A stretch of DNA of 64,000 nt, taken from Dipteris shenzhenensis. Lineage: Eukaryota > Polypodiophyta > Polypodiopsida > Gleicheniales. The DNA lies in NCBI GenBank assembly GCA_047967505.1, contig CM106539.1. One strand, given 5' to 3'. Shown here one piece after another: positions 32,281 through 44,003 of this stretch. Every line of letters starts with the position of its first letter. Positions within the stretch are counted from its first letter, which is position 1. Made by a program: the position numbers and the translations under genes. The notes under the pieces are model-generated. The model saw only the letters and a program-made list of their open reading frames with translations, did not search any database and was not told where the DNA came from.

Positions 32281-33517
32281 AAAATCACTCAACTATAAAG
32301 GTCGCACTATGGAGATCCAGGGGTTTTAATGAACCTTGCTTGAATTTATAGCACGTTGCATTTGCATCTGTAGATGAAGCTTTTATTCTCTTGTTTGCCA
32401 ACCATATCTGGGTGCTCCATGAGTGCTGTAGATTTGAGGTTCATTTAGCTCCAGCGACAATCTCAAGGATGATCGATGCCTTTGTTCGAGGTCCTTGACC
32501 AAAGAAGAAAAGAAGGGGCATGGGAAGGGTATTCAGAGTGGCAGTTTGGAGAGCTACTTCTTTAGACAGATATAGCAAGCCTTCTACATGGTGTCCACTC
32601 TTAAATGCCAATTTTGACCATTCTCGGCCACACCATTGTCAGATAGTGGTGAAACTGTGCCATCATCAAAAGGGTTCCAAAGCCTTGGACATTACACCTC
32701 CACATTCCTGATTGGATCACTAATTGGTCACGTGCATCATTGCCCCAATTCATTCACTTCACAAATCTCAAATGCTTTTGAGCCTTCTATTGTTTGCTAC
32801 AATCGCCATGGGGTTGCTCATTGCAACAAATCTGCAAAGTCCACGATTGATATCGTCAATATGATGAGGGAGGAACTCGAAGAGCACAACATTATAAATA
32901 GTGAGGAACTAGAAGAACACAAAATCATAAATAGTGGAGAAGCTTGAGAACCACAAACATGGATCTAGTACTTCTGTTGAAATTAAAAGCTTCCCCCTTC
33001 CTAGCCTTCGGCCGCCCCCCAAAAAAGGAATCATCTCTAAGTCCAAGAGCAGATTCGAAACAACAAAATTGAATGCTCTAAGGCTCGAGGACAGACCAGG
33101 AATATTGCAGAAGGGAAACGGTTATACAAAAGCACGATAACAAAATAAGGAATGAAAATGCAAGAGAAAGCAGAGAATTATGGTGAGGGATAGCAAAGGA
33201 AAGGGAGAAGGAGGTGGAGTACCACAGGGGTCAAAAATAGCAGGAAGGGGAGGGGAAGAGGGAAAGAAAGGAAGGGGAGGGAAGGTGGGAAAGATGAAAC
33301 AAGAAGCTTTTATCCATGGCGGTGGGGATGGAAGGTTTGGCTATGGCTATGGTGATCAATAGAAGAGGTGGTGGAGAATTGCAAAACAGAAGAACTCTGA
33401 AATTCAAAGATACTAACCAGTCCTTTCAGCAAAATAGGAGAAGGCATCACCTCAACGACCTTTTGGCAACTACCTAGTTGCCATGTGGCACATATAGGAG
33501 AAGAGCTATATGAAGCA

Positions 33518-33706
33518 CACGTGGCTAGCCCCTTGACCGACACATCAATCCCTAAAATAAGGGCACCTATAGAGAAGAGCTTTATGAAGGACACGTGGCT
33601 AGCCCCTTGATCGATACCTCAAACCCTAAAATAAGGAATATAAATACACTTTAATTTAGCATGCATTTTGTCACACCCCCATTGGTTGCCCTATTCGAAC
33701 ACGTGT
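33518..33706 (+). promoter_or_regulatory. Three CACGTG sites, copy B
   Basis: CACGTGGC at 33518-33525 and 33592-33599, CACGTGT at 33700-33706. Order and spacing match copy A. Confidence 0.5.
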
Positions 33707-33744
33707 ACTTGGATTTGTGATTGTAGGGGCTTGGCTTCATTTGT

Positions 33745-34050
33745 TGACCTACCAATGCATGTGCTTTACACATTGATGGTCTTCATCAGCTGCGCTGCTC
33801 ATGGACAGTAGGTGCAAACAATTGCGTTGATTCAAGAGTTGAATGCGCTGCTGATCGAGCACATCCCTCTGCTCTTCTGTTATGAAATCTAGTTTGTTGG
33901 CCCGCCAATGCATGTGCTTTATACCTTCATGGTCTTCATCAGCTGTGTTGCTCATGGAAAGCAGGCGCAAAGAGCTGCATTGATTTAATAGTTGGCTGCA
34001 CTGCTGTTGGAGCACGTCCCTTTGCTCTTCTTTGGTGAAATCTACCTTCT
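33745..34050. repeat. 153-bp tandem repeat, about 2 copies (copy B)
   Basis: Units start near 33745 and 33893. The minus strand is open across both (EEQRDVLDQQRIQLLNQ and ADEDHQCVKHMHW). The plus frame carries TAG at the same boundary as copy A. It has one unit fewer than copy A. Confidence 0.7.
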
Positions 34051-34258
34051 CTGCTATGATTTTGGTATAGACAGCTGCGTTGATTCAGCAAAGATTGTTG
34101 GTGGGTTGCTCACTATGGACGCTTGGTGGACCTGGATCATCTATAAAATGAAGTGCTACTCAAGGATGTCCTCATTTGCTATATCGGTTGTCATCTTCTT
34201 GCATTCTTCTATTGATGTGTGCTCGTCGTCTTGTGCAGTGTTTTGTGTTTCATTGTCA

Positions 34259-35081
34259 ATGGCATTTTCGAATCACTCCATGGAAATAGAAAGCTTTGCA
34301 TTCAGTAAGGGTTCATTCTTATCCTGTTTTGTCTTCTAAGCTGAATATTTTCTTAATCTATCTTCCTTCCTTCCATTTGAACTTTCTACTTTTTTCTTGC
34401 TTCATCATTCTTTTGATTTGGGGGCTTACACTGGCTCTACACTGGTTGTAGGTTATTTCTCATTTGGGGGCTTACACTGGCTCTACACTGGTTGTAGGTT
34501 ATTTCTCATTTGTTGAACTCGCAAATACTTGTGCTGAAGATTTCGATAAGTATGGTGATGATGCAACCTCTACATGCAAAGGTTCACACTTTTTGGGTTC
34601 ATCTTTGAACTTTTCCATTAGTTTAATAGCATTCAAAACTTAGTTATAACACTATTTTTCTGTGACAGGGATCTCTTCTCCATGTCTTGGTCCATTGATG
34701 GATGTTTCTTCTGGTCTTCATAGTCCTCCCCGGTCTGGTCATGGAAAGATGGTTTTATCTTGCACGAATGAGCTTGCAAAGTATAAAAAATTAGTGCTTT
34801 ACTAGTTTCTATTAGATTTTCGTCTTTCTTCTTTCTCGTTGTGCACTTACAGTTGCATTCAGGGAATAATACTTGCTGAGATTCATGAAGGTGGAAGTTC
34901 AAAATTGGAAGGAAAATATGGTTTGTTGGTGAAGTCATTAAGTATTTCTAAGAATCCCAAGAAATCCCTCTATAAGGCACTTCAATTGGCAGCGAAAGAG
35001 ACATACATGGAAGGTGACGTTACTCTTCCAATGCGTTGTGTTGTGAATGGATCGTTTGTTACTTTGTGTGCATTCGATTGA
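34259..35081 (+). CDS. Three-exon gene of unknown function, copy B (130 aa)
   Basis: Paralogue of the gene at 28230. The exons inferred are 34259-34310, 34669-34780 and 34853-35081. Donors are AGG|GTTCA and AAA|GTATA; acceptors are TGACAG|GG and TTACAG|TT. The frame is open throughout. Exon 1 is MAFSNHSMEIESFAFSKG. Exon 2 keeps SSPCLGPLMDVSSGL. Exon 3 keeps CIQGIILAEI, KSLYKALQLAAKE, EGDVTLPMRC and GSFVTLCAFD. The protein is one residue shorter than copy A because of a single-codon indel in exon 3. The TATA box (CTATAAAA) lies at 34140-34147. Substitutions are fairly frequent, but none breaks frame or splice sites. Function is unknown. Confidence 0.6.
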
Positions 35082-35505
35082 CTTTTTATGTGTGTGCAGG
35101 ATTCTACTTCTCTAATACCAGATTGAGCACTTGCTGTTCAAAATGTAGTTGTTGCTCTTACAATCCTATTCTACACTAACATCTTTTCTTGGATTAACAT
35201 ATTCGAGATAAATTAGTAGAAATTTATGGTGGAAATCGTTGAGCTCCGACAATGAAAAATCTTAAACTTTGTGATGAATGTAATCGAGAAATAATGTGTT
35301 ATTTCCACATTCTGAAGACCATTGATCCAATTCATAAATGTTGAAAGTTGCCATTTTGTTACACTTTAATTCCCATTGCCATTTGCTTATGCTTTAATTC
35401 CCATTGCCATCTGCTATACTATTTGTTACCAATACGCTTTTTATGTTAAGTGAACCAAGAGCATGATTTATAGATATTTGTTTATATATTCTATAACAAA
35501 GGTTC

Positions 35506-35761
35506 CTCGGGCGGTGCACTACTTACAAACCCTATGTATCACATGCGCTCAAGGGATATTTAAAAACCCCTCAGCTAAAATTTTTCTCTGAATAAAAACA
35601 CCCCTCTTTACTTATGAACTAAGTGATTTTTTTCTAAAGTTGAATAAAAAAACCCCGCCTTTTATTGTAAACCTGTTGAAAATTTCCAAAAAGTTAAATT
35701 AAAATACCCTCCTTTTGAATGCACATGGTACACTAAAATTTAATGAGGTGAACCCCCTGAC
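35506..35761. mobile_element. 256-bp terminal-inverted-repeat element, diverged relative of the 247-bp family
   Basis: It starts CTCGGGCGGTGCAC and ends GTGAACCCCCTGAC. The ends can be paired for roughly 45 bp, including CCCTATGTATCACATGCG at one end and CACATGGTACACT at the other. The flanks are AAAGGTTC (35498-35505) and AGAGGTTC (35762-35769), an 8-bp duplication with one change. Copy A shows the empty site with a single AGAGGTTC at 29383-29390. Confidence 0.88.
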
Positions 35762-35769
35762 AGAGGTTC

Positions 35770-36352
35770 ACATAATTGGATTTTCATAAAATTGATTGTG
35801 TTATCTTCATTGAGCTAAAAACGATAGTAGAAACGTTTTCATGTATTTGCCAAAGTCTTAGTTTGAATATTCCAGCAAGCGAGAAATCGATTATAAAAAA
35901 GGAATGCAGTGAAAAATCTTCTTCATTTAGTCTGTTAGGTGGGAGTCAAAGGGTAGAACCACCTCTACTACCCCCACAACATAACAACACTGCTATAATT
36001 CCTTCTGTAGAGCACTTCAATCCTAACGGTAGTGGATTGCCAATTCTTTGGGTTGGTAACCTTTGCGAGTATATTCGATATCATTTTGCATTTGAGGAGG
36101 AACTCCTTGCCTCGTCCTTGCAAAGTATAGTACTTTCAAAGCACAAGGAGCCTCCTACCATGCTTGCTTAAGGGAAGATTTTACGGATTGCTTCAATTTC
36201 CAAACTATCATATTAGTTGTATCCCATACATATGTGCAACAGGTTAGAGATAGATTAAACATTGATTCCTTTTATCGCATTGTGGGTGCCTCAGTAGTTC
36301 CCAAAGCCAATGGTGAGGGAGGCTCTTGCAATGTGTCTCTTCATTTTCATGT
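35770..36352 (+). pseudogene. Unrecognised exon-like frame, copy B
   Basis: Counterpart of 29511-29948. It includes SEKSIIKKECSEKSSSF, LPILWVGNLCEYIRYHFAFE and, after an 11-nt insertion near 36110 that shifts the frame, DRLNIDSFYRIVGASVV and NGEGGSCNVSLHFHV. The frame then runs without a break into Helitron sequence. Confidence 0.4.
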
Positions 36353-39300
36353 GTCACAACTCAAACTTAAACAACACAAAGAAGACATTACTAAGAAAAC
36401 ACGATCAGAAAATATATCGACATTTCCTCTTACCAAAAACAGACAAAGAAGCAAGAAAAGGACTTTGCGCCAATTGCACAAGGGAAGGATAAAAGACATG
36501 GTGTCATTTTCATACATTAGTTGTAACACACTTACATATGAAAAGAATTTGAAGAGGCTTACAAAAACAATATTGAATTTCTTTCAAAGCAATGAAATTT
36601 GTATCAATGAAGAGAAAATTAGAGTCAGGAGCCTATGTGAACAGTGCTTGAAACAAGCAAAAAGAAACACAGTACCCCTATTCTATCAAAAGAACATGAT
36701 TATTTCAAAATGCAAACCAATGACATCCTCATTAAATGATATCGAGGCACTTCTAATCTCCATCAAAATTCCATTTGCACAGATCCCAGAGCTATCGCAC
36801 GATGGACAATATGGTCTACGCGGAAGTGTAGTAAATCATATTTGCATATGTAGATAGGGTTTACAAGCTCTTCCCAGATTTTTGGTAGATTGCAGCACTT
36901 GCAGCACTGTGCTAGTAGGCATCAAAAGAAAATTAAGCTACAACCACAATTACATGAGTGGAGTTGTAAGGCCAACAATGACAATGAAAGCACTAGACGA
37001 GTTGCTAAAGACATAACTTTATATGGAAAACAATGTCAAGTTGAACAATACTTGGGTTCAACACATTAAACAAATTCATCAAGAACAAGAAGAAAAAGAC
37101 AATGAAATAATAATGAATGACAACTCAAATAATGATGACAATGCTCACATAGACAGATTAGTACATGGAGTATACAGTACACAACAAGTGGTGGACTATG
37201 AACAACAACCAATTATAGTGGCTCTGTGTGAAAGATTCCATCCTTTAAGTATATTTAAAGACACACATTATGATAGGATCTCGCATTCTCTAAATTGTTC
37301 TTTGGTCAGCCAAGAACCTATAATTTACCATAATGCACCAGCTACCAAGGCATAGCATGCTGGGAGCTTAAAAATAAAGACAGATGCTTTGCAATGTCCA
37401 TTGAGCATATTTTTTTCAAGACAATAAAAGGGATGGTATGCCAGGTTTTTCCCTCTAGTTGGGTGAGAATGAGAAAAGGACAATTCTAAGGAAGAGTAAT
37501 ACAAGCAAAGGATGCAATTCATGACACCAACATTGAGAAGTTTCTCAGGTCCAATGTTGGGTTCAAGGACTTCACATGCTTCAGAACATCGTTGGACTAC
37601 AAACACAAGTTGAAAAGGAATCTATTCGTTGGACTAATCTCTCAGCAGCCGAGATGTTTTGGGATCCACTTTTATAAGTGTTGCGCAAACTAAGATATGA
37701 GCATACATCAATGGCTATGAACGAGATCAAGAAAGAGCAAGAGAGCTTATCAGATTAGATCCTATTACAACAGCATAATACTATGTTCATAGGTTCAATT
37801 GATTAAAAAACATACTCAAACATGATCCATTAATCCTAGGTCGAGTTGAAGACTATTTTTTTGCAATAGAGTTTTAGAAAAGAGGCAGTTAACATGATCA
37901 TGGACCACTGTGTATTGAGGGTTCTCCTACAATAGGCAAGGAAACAGACAAAGAGGTAATTCATTTTGTTGACGCATACATCAACTACGATTTGGACAAC
38001 CTAGACAATGCCATAGCCACACGAAAACTTGTTGAAAAAAAGGAAGAAAATGCAAATTCGGGTTCTTGAAACCACCTCTGAGAAGAACTATGATACTTCT
38101 ACCTATTGAGGATGATATTGAATATATGGTTTCAAAGAAAAAAATGAACAAATCATAAAAAATCTAATGATCCAATAGTACAACTAAAGCTCAACGAATT
38201 CCTATAATTTTCATCCACAACAAAATCAGAGTACATCAATGCATTAAGCACAACAATATCACAACCACCCGAAATCCAAAAGACATATACACAAACAACT
38301 TCAATCCAATCATATCAAGACTATGGGGTGCAAACTTGGACAATCAATTTGTACTAAACCCACATGGGGAAGCAACATATTGTACCTCATACATGACCAA
38401 AATAGACAAAGCAACATCACACGCCATTAGAGATGCTATGACAAAGTCCATGGATGAAAATGCACCAGCAAATGAACACATAAGAAATATTGGTAGTGCT
38501 ATATTAAATGCACAACACATCAACTCACAACAAGCAGTCTACATATCATTTTTATTACCATTGATGAGTAGCACATGAGAATTCACCTACATAAACACTT
38601 GGAAGGCAGAAGACCGTACATTGCTATTGAAGAGAAGACACTAGCTACAACAAATGCAGCCCGAAAGTAAGAAAATATTCTTCAATGACATTATAACTAA
38701 GTACAAAAATAGACCAGATGTACTTGAAGAAATTTTCCTAACACAATTTGCAAGCGAGTACAACGTGACAAAACGTCAATACAAGAATCAAAATAAGGTC
38801 AAAAGTCATAAGATTCAATAATTGCAATAAATGAAAACATCTAGAAGACTACTATAGAGAGATGTGCCTTTTGTATCTTCCATTTATTACAAAGGAACAC
38901 ACCATTCAACAAGAGAGCAACACACGGCATGACATGTACATTGAACATAGAACACAATTGCAAAAAACATGAGGCCATACAATAAGTTCACTGAAATTTT
39001 GATCAGACCAGTGCAATAACAACCACAAAGTAAAAGCATCACATCAAATAATCATTCTAAGACAGAATTAAAAAAATATGACATTGGCATAGAAATGGCA
39101 ATGTCAAACAATAAGAAGCAATTCTATGAGAAATGGATAAACACAAACAACATCATGGAAAACTCACGGTACTACAAAATGCTTAGAGAATTAAACCAAG
39201 AGCACCGTTTCATATTGGAGGACATTATGCTAAAAAAAAGACTCAACCCAAAACAAATGGTTATGTTATTCATGTCTAGAAATGCAGGAATAGGGAAGAC

Positions 39301-39895
39301 ACACACCCTACTATTGATATTACAATCACTGCTGAGTTACTACATGCACAGTGAGACTGATGATGTGGATCTTCCAAGATCACTGCTTCTAGCTTACAAA
39401 GGGAAAGTTGCATGTCACATTGGGGGTATAACATTGGACTCAGCATTGCATTTATCGCTCATTACATCATCTTACACTACTTTGAATGTAGAGAAGCTAC
39501 AACTCCTAAGCTCAATATATAAGAATCTAGAGGTGCTAGTAATGGATGAGGTCTCGTTAATAAGGACAAAATACATTCATTGCAGTAGACATGAGGCTAC
39601 AAGAAATAATGCATAACCACAATGAACCTTTTGGTGGATTGGATGTCATAATCTCGAGGGTTCTATGCCAAGCAAGTGCAACAAAAGACACATGGGTCTT
39701 CTCTGAAAAGCTATTCACACTAGCTATCCTACCATATGTTTGGAAGGAATGTGTCCACTACTACGAGCTTCAAAAGACAATGTGACAACAAAACTTAACT
39801 TTCCTAAACATTCTAAATTGATTAAGTAGGGGCACACACAGACAATAACATCCAATACATCAACAAAGATTTCTACATGAGACCTAAACACAAGG
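36353..39895 (+). mobile_element. Helitron (Rep/helicase), degraded and lacking defined ends
   Basis: All recognisable parts of a plant Helitron RepHel protein are in order on the plus strand. First is a DUF6570-like N-terminus, about 36620-37010 (CEQCLKQAKR, SLNDIEALLISIKIPF, DGQYGLRGSVVNH). A HUH replication-initiator region follows, about 37640-38110 (FFAIEF-KRGS-HDHG, with the two His at 37893-37901, and CKFGFLKPPLRRTMILLP). Next is the segment YMTKIDKATS, ANEHIRNIGSAILNAQ, QAVYISFLLPL (38340-38580), then a PIF1-type helicase. Stops and frameshifts are numerous. I found no 5' TC or 3' hairpin-CTRR end, so the borders are approximate. Confidence 0.85.
39095..39895 (+). pseudogene. PIF1-type helicase domain of the Helitron
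   Basis: A 173-codon open stretch contains LNQEHRFILEDIMLKK, then Walker A as NAGIGKTHT, GGITLDSALHLSL, and Walker B as LEVLVMDEVSLI. After a frameshift near 39590 the next frame has MRLQEIMHNHNEPFGGLDVI, a motif III-like region, and LPYVWKECVHYYELQKTM. A further shifted piece to about 39895 ends with RFLHET. Motifs beyond this, needed for unwinding, are missing. Confidence 0.88.
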
Positions 39896-40277
39896 AATGA
39901 TAAGCCACCTATTCTACATAGGGTCAATGTTTGCTTGGGTGTAGCCAATTGCAGAACTATTTTTGGGGCCATTTTGGGGCCGTGATCTTATGTGCTCTTG
40001 GGGGAATATTTGAATTTTGCACGGACCCGCGCTCTTGCCGAAAATTTTTTCGAAGTCATGAAGGCGCACTGGCGTAATAATGAGACACAATCTAGGTATT
40101 GAGTAAGTCAAAACGTCAAGCGATTGCGTTCGAGCGAGCCCAACATTAGAGCGATCCTTGTGAGGAACTATGCCTAAACCTATAGTAGCAATAATTTTTT
40201 ACTAAAAATGGTTGAATCTACATGACACTATTAGAGACTGTTTTCACTTATTTTTACAAAGATAAAACTTAGTATTG
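39896..40277. other. Helitron 3' flank; no gene
   Basis: A stretch with GGGGCCATTTTGGGGCCG (39966-39983) and moderately GC-rich sequence that could be the non-coding Helitron end or another short repeat. No terminal hairpin was identified. Confidence 0.3.
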
Positions 40278-40629
40278 GATAATGACAAAGAGATAGGATG
40301 TGATCGCCACTAAGCCTAATGCACACAAGATCAATGGAAGAACTAAGGAGACTCAAAGCACACTAAATAAGACATGAGAGGGAGATAGCAAATCTATATC
40401 TCTTGCAATGTGCTTGTCTTCTCAACAATACATGATAGGCCTCTTATATAGAGAGTGCCCTTTGAATAGTCAACCATGTGGGATCCTCTTATCCACATCT
40501 CTCCTTGTGGATATCCTCAATCCACATCTCCACATCATGTAGTCCACATCCTAGGGTAGCTACTTTAATACATTCCTATACCATACCTTAGCCTCTAATT
40601 ATATGCTCATGGCACCACAACTCTCAACA

Positions 40630-42920
40630 CCTCCCCTTGGTGCCATGATCCTTTGGCTACTGCAAGGTGGTCAGATGTGAGTTACATTCCATCACCTCCC
40701 CTTAGTGCATGCATTGCTACTTAAGGTGGTCAAGTGTGGCTTTTACATGTCAATACCTCCCGTGAATGCTTTCATAGCTACTCTCAGGTGGTCAGGCTTG
40801 ATTTACAAGACATATGGGCTGAAGGTGGAAAGGATTTTACTTTTCAATGCTTGATATCGATGGCGTTCTCATCTTTACTCAATGTAGCTTGATGCATGAT
40901 GCTTTGTTCTTCCATGTGCCTTAATGCTTTATGTGTGGATGCCATGTTTTGTGTTATGGTCATCTCATGCACTTGTACTTTTGGCATGCTTATGACAGCA
41001 ATGTGTGCATTCATTCTTTGATTTTCCTTTTGTTGCAAAGGTCTTACCAATTGATTTCTTTCAATATTAGCAGTGTCTAATTGCTAACAATAATTCTGAT
41101 CTTACAAGCGCGTAGAGCTCAAAAAGGCTATCACTTTTTCTTTTTGGAGTGTGTGCAAATTCCTCCTGGATTGCAAGTTACGCCTTGCCAAAGTTTTTTT
41201 TTTTTGGTGAAGAAGAGGTGCCTTTGATGGTGTGACTTGCCTATTAACATGCTGTACTCACACTATGCTTAGCAAGACGTTACTATGCTTGGCTGGCACT
41301 CTGATTGTGCATGCTGATGTGGCACTCTACCATGTGTGAGTCTTCTTAGCCAATTGAGTTAACCCAAGGTTATCAAACTTAACTATGGTTCAAGTAATTG
41401 AACTACCTTTAACCATGGTTAAGTTTTATCTTTGCCACATGTCCTAAGGTTTAGGACCTTAAAGATGAAAGAGAGAAAGATAAGGCTTCTCTGCTGTAGC
41501 GATGACAGTGGCGTGGTGCTATGAGGATGGCAACACAGTGCTTTGCAGGCGAGGCATTGAGGAGCCGTGAGGGTCGTCGTCATTTTGAGGGTGCATGGTT
41601 GGTTTTGTTTCCTCATGCAAACTGACGAAGGCAATCGAGTCTTTGAGGAAGTGCCAGAAGCTTGTCCGGAGTCGTTGGAGAGGAGCGTTGGCTTTGGTGT
41701 AGAATTGAAGAGCCAGGAGCTAAAATTGCTCTGGAGCTTCTATCGTGAATGGGCTACCATTTTGGAGAGGCACGGCTTTGGCTACCGGAGAGTGTTGAGG
41801 ATGCTACTGCCCGGAGCCACGGTTGTTGGATTCAGACCCTGCTGTGTGGCCATCGCAATATGAGCCACTGTTAATGGAGTGCAATTCGATGGAGATTTGG
41901 CACTGCGTAGTCATTGCGAGAGCTTGGAGCCTTGGAGTTAGAGGAGAGTGTTTGTGGTGCTATAGATGGCTGGTGGTAGGCTTTGGTTGTCGCTAAGGGC
42001 CATTGTAGGAGGTGAGGCTTGGAGCTGTTGGGGCTCTGGGAGCTGCAGGTAGCTTGCTGGGGCTCTGGGAGCTGGAGGTGATGGCTGGAGCTTCCCAGTC
42101 GGGCGTTGAGAGGATGGGAGATATGAAATCACTTCACTTGAAATCCAGGGCTGCAGAGGAGCTATGAAGATGGAAGTCGGCTGTGGAACTGGTTGGCTAG
42201 CCATTTTCGGCTGTTGGAGTAGGCGATGTGTATGTAGTGGCCTTTGCTTCCTACAAGCCTGTCGATGAACTCAAATGTTAAGCTCGACTCATGCCATTTA
42301 CCTTTTCACCATCCTTGCCCTGCTCATTGGCTTTAGCGTGGAGGTTGGCACCCTCTCATTGCAGTGTGGGAAGGCCATCGTTTTAAACCTTTCCGAGGTG
42401 TGTAGATGGTCGCCTTGCAGTAAGCCTTCTTGAGCTCACTTAGCTTATCTTTGATGAAGATATGGCGGTTGTGAAGCTTGCTTGTGAGCCGATAGTTGAG
42501 GCTGTAGAGTATGTTGCAAGTCAAGAGCTGATGTCTCGCATTGTTGCACTTGGACTACCAGTGCTATACTTTGAGATGCCGTCTCGTCAATGAGCAGGAG
42601 GAGATGTTTCTGAGAGAAACCGTATGATGCAGATTGACCTCCAAACAAGAAAACATAGATATGCCTCAACCTTTTCCTAACATGTGTTGGAGATGCTTTG
42701 CTTGCATAAGTACAAGGAGAAATACATATGCGCATTGGTAGCACAATTTGTTGTAGTCTTCCTTTCTTTGTAGTATCTTTTCTTCATAGGAGAAGTAAAG
42801 AGAAGTCGACTCCGTGGGCAAATTTCAATCCGCAAGGGCTAATCTATTTCTCTATACAAAACAAGCATGATAAAATGAATTAACACACACTAACCTATCT
42901 ACCTAGCTTTATAACAACCA
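40630..42920 (-). other. Interior of the LARD-like element; possible captured sequence
   Basis: The open frames are modest: minus 88 aa at 42204-41938, rich in Pro, Gln and Ser; plus 98 aa at 41567-41863 with LLWSFYREWATILERHGFGY. None shows a retroelement motif. GGTTAA/TTAACC words cluster at 41360-41430. Host sequence capture is possible but not shown. Confidence 0.35.
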
Positions 42921-42934
42921 TAGCTCTGATACCA
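42921..42934 (-). promoter_or_regulatory. Primer-binding site, initiator tRNA-Met
   Basis: The minus strand reads TGGTATCAGAGCTA immediately inside the 5' LTR ending at 42935. Confidence 0.88.
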
Positions 42935-43286
42935 TGACAAAGAGATAGGATGTGATTGCCACTAAGCCTAATGCACACAAGATCAATGGAAGAACTAAGG
43001 AGGCTTAAAGCACACTAAATAAGACATGAGACGGAGATAGCAAATCTATATCTCTTGCAATGTGCTTGTGTTCTCAACAATACATGATAGGCCTCTTATA
43101 TAGAGAGTGCCCTTTGAATAGTCAAGCATGTGGGATCCTCTCATCCACATCTCTCCTTGTGGATATCCTCAATCCACATCTCCACATCATGTAGTCCACA
43201 TCCTAGGGTGGCTACTTTAATACATTCCTATACCATACCTTAGCCTCTAATTATGTGCTCATGGCACCACAACTCTCAACAGATAA

Positions 43287-44003
43287 CTCATAAATCCATG
43301 CAAGTCAGCAATCATTCCATGAATATCAAAGGGAAAATCCATGGAAACATACAAAGAGAAAACCTATAATCAGTAAATAATAAATCTATGCAAGTTGGCA
43401 ATCATTCAATGGATACAAAAGAGGAAATGTTGCAATGTCGACACCTCGAGGTGGTCACTCAAAATTATGTAATGTAGCACATGAGTTGAAGGGGTTTCTT
43501 TATTTTGTGGAGTTACATACAAACAACAATCCCACCCATGATATAGAAGCTCCTCCTAGAAACAACCATCACAAATAGCTATTTTTAGCTCATTGATTTT
43601 ATGATACCCATATGATTTAATCCATTTTGTACATGAAATGATCATATGAATAAAATGTTTATACTATGGAACTAATAACTTATTTATCACCTTATGACCA
43701 TGATGCTAACTAAATATAGTTCACCTTCATATGTACATGACCATGTATATACCTTTAGGATGGAGGGAGGAAACCTAGGACCCAAACTCTATATGAGGAA
43801 AATCCATGGTCACAAGAAAATATAGAGTTTGATAAGGTCTAGCTCTAATGAAACAAAGATAAGCACAAACTTTCTAAAGCTTTAGAATTTTGACACTTTA
43901 GCATGATAAATGGATTCATTCATATCTTTTTGATCATTGTGACTACAAAGATGACCATATTTGGAGTCTGATTGACCAAGTTATGGCCCAAATAAAACTT
44001 GGC
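43287..44003. other. No gene recognised
   Basis: A/T-rich sequence. The word TGCAAGTYRGCAATCATTC occurs twice (43298, 43390). Confidence 0.4.

Larger units (their letters stand above)
31068..36352. repeat. Segmental duplication, copy B
   Basis: Direct-orientation partner of 23845-29948. It lacks the copia element of copy A, and the uninterrupted target AGGGG lies at 33251-33255. It has its own additions: an 869-bp block (31412-32280) and a 256-bp terminal-repeat element (35506-35761). Divergence is visible throughout, with many substitutions and small indels, so the duplication is not recent. Confidence 0.9.
40283..43281 (-). mobile_element. 2999-bp LTR retrotransposon without pol (LARD-like), complete ends
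   Basis: The LTRs are 40283-40629 and 42935-43281, both 347 bp, starting TGACAAAGAG and ending CTCTCAACA. The target duplication is GATAA (40278-40282 and 43282-43286). The primer site is at 42921-42934, and the polypurine tract reads AAGGGGAGG on the minus strand beside 40629. The LTR promoter has CTATATAAGAGG on the minus strand. The interior of about 2.3 kb has no gag or pol motif, so the element must have moved with proteins from a relative. The closest relative here is the gag-bearing element at 25151-26939. Confidence 0.93.
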
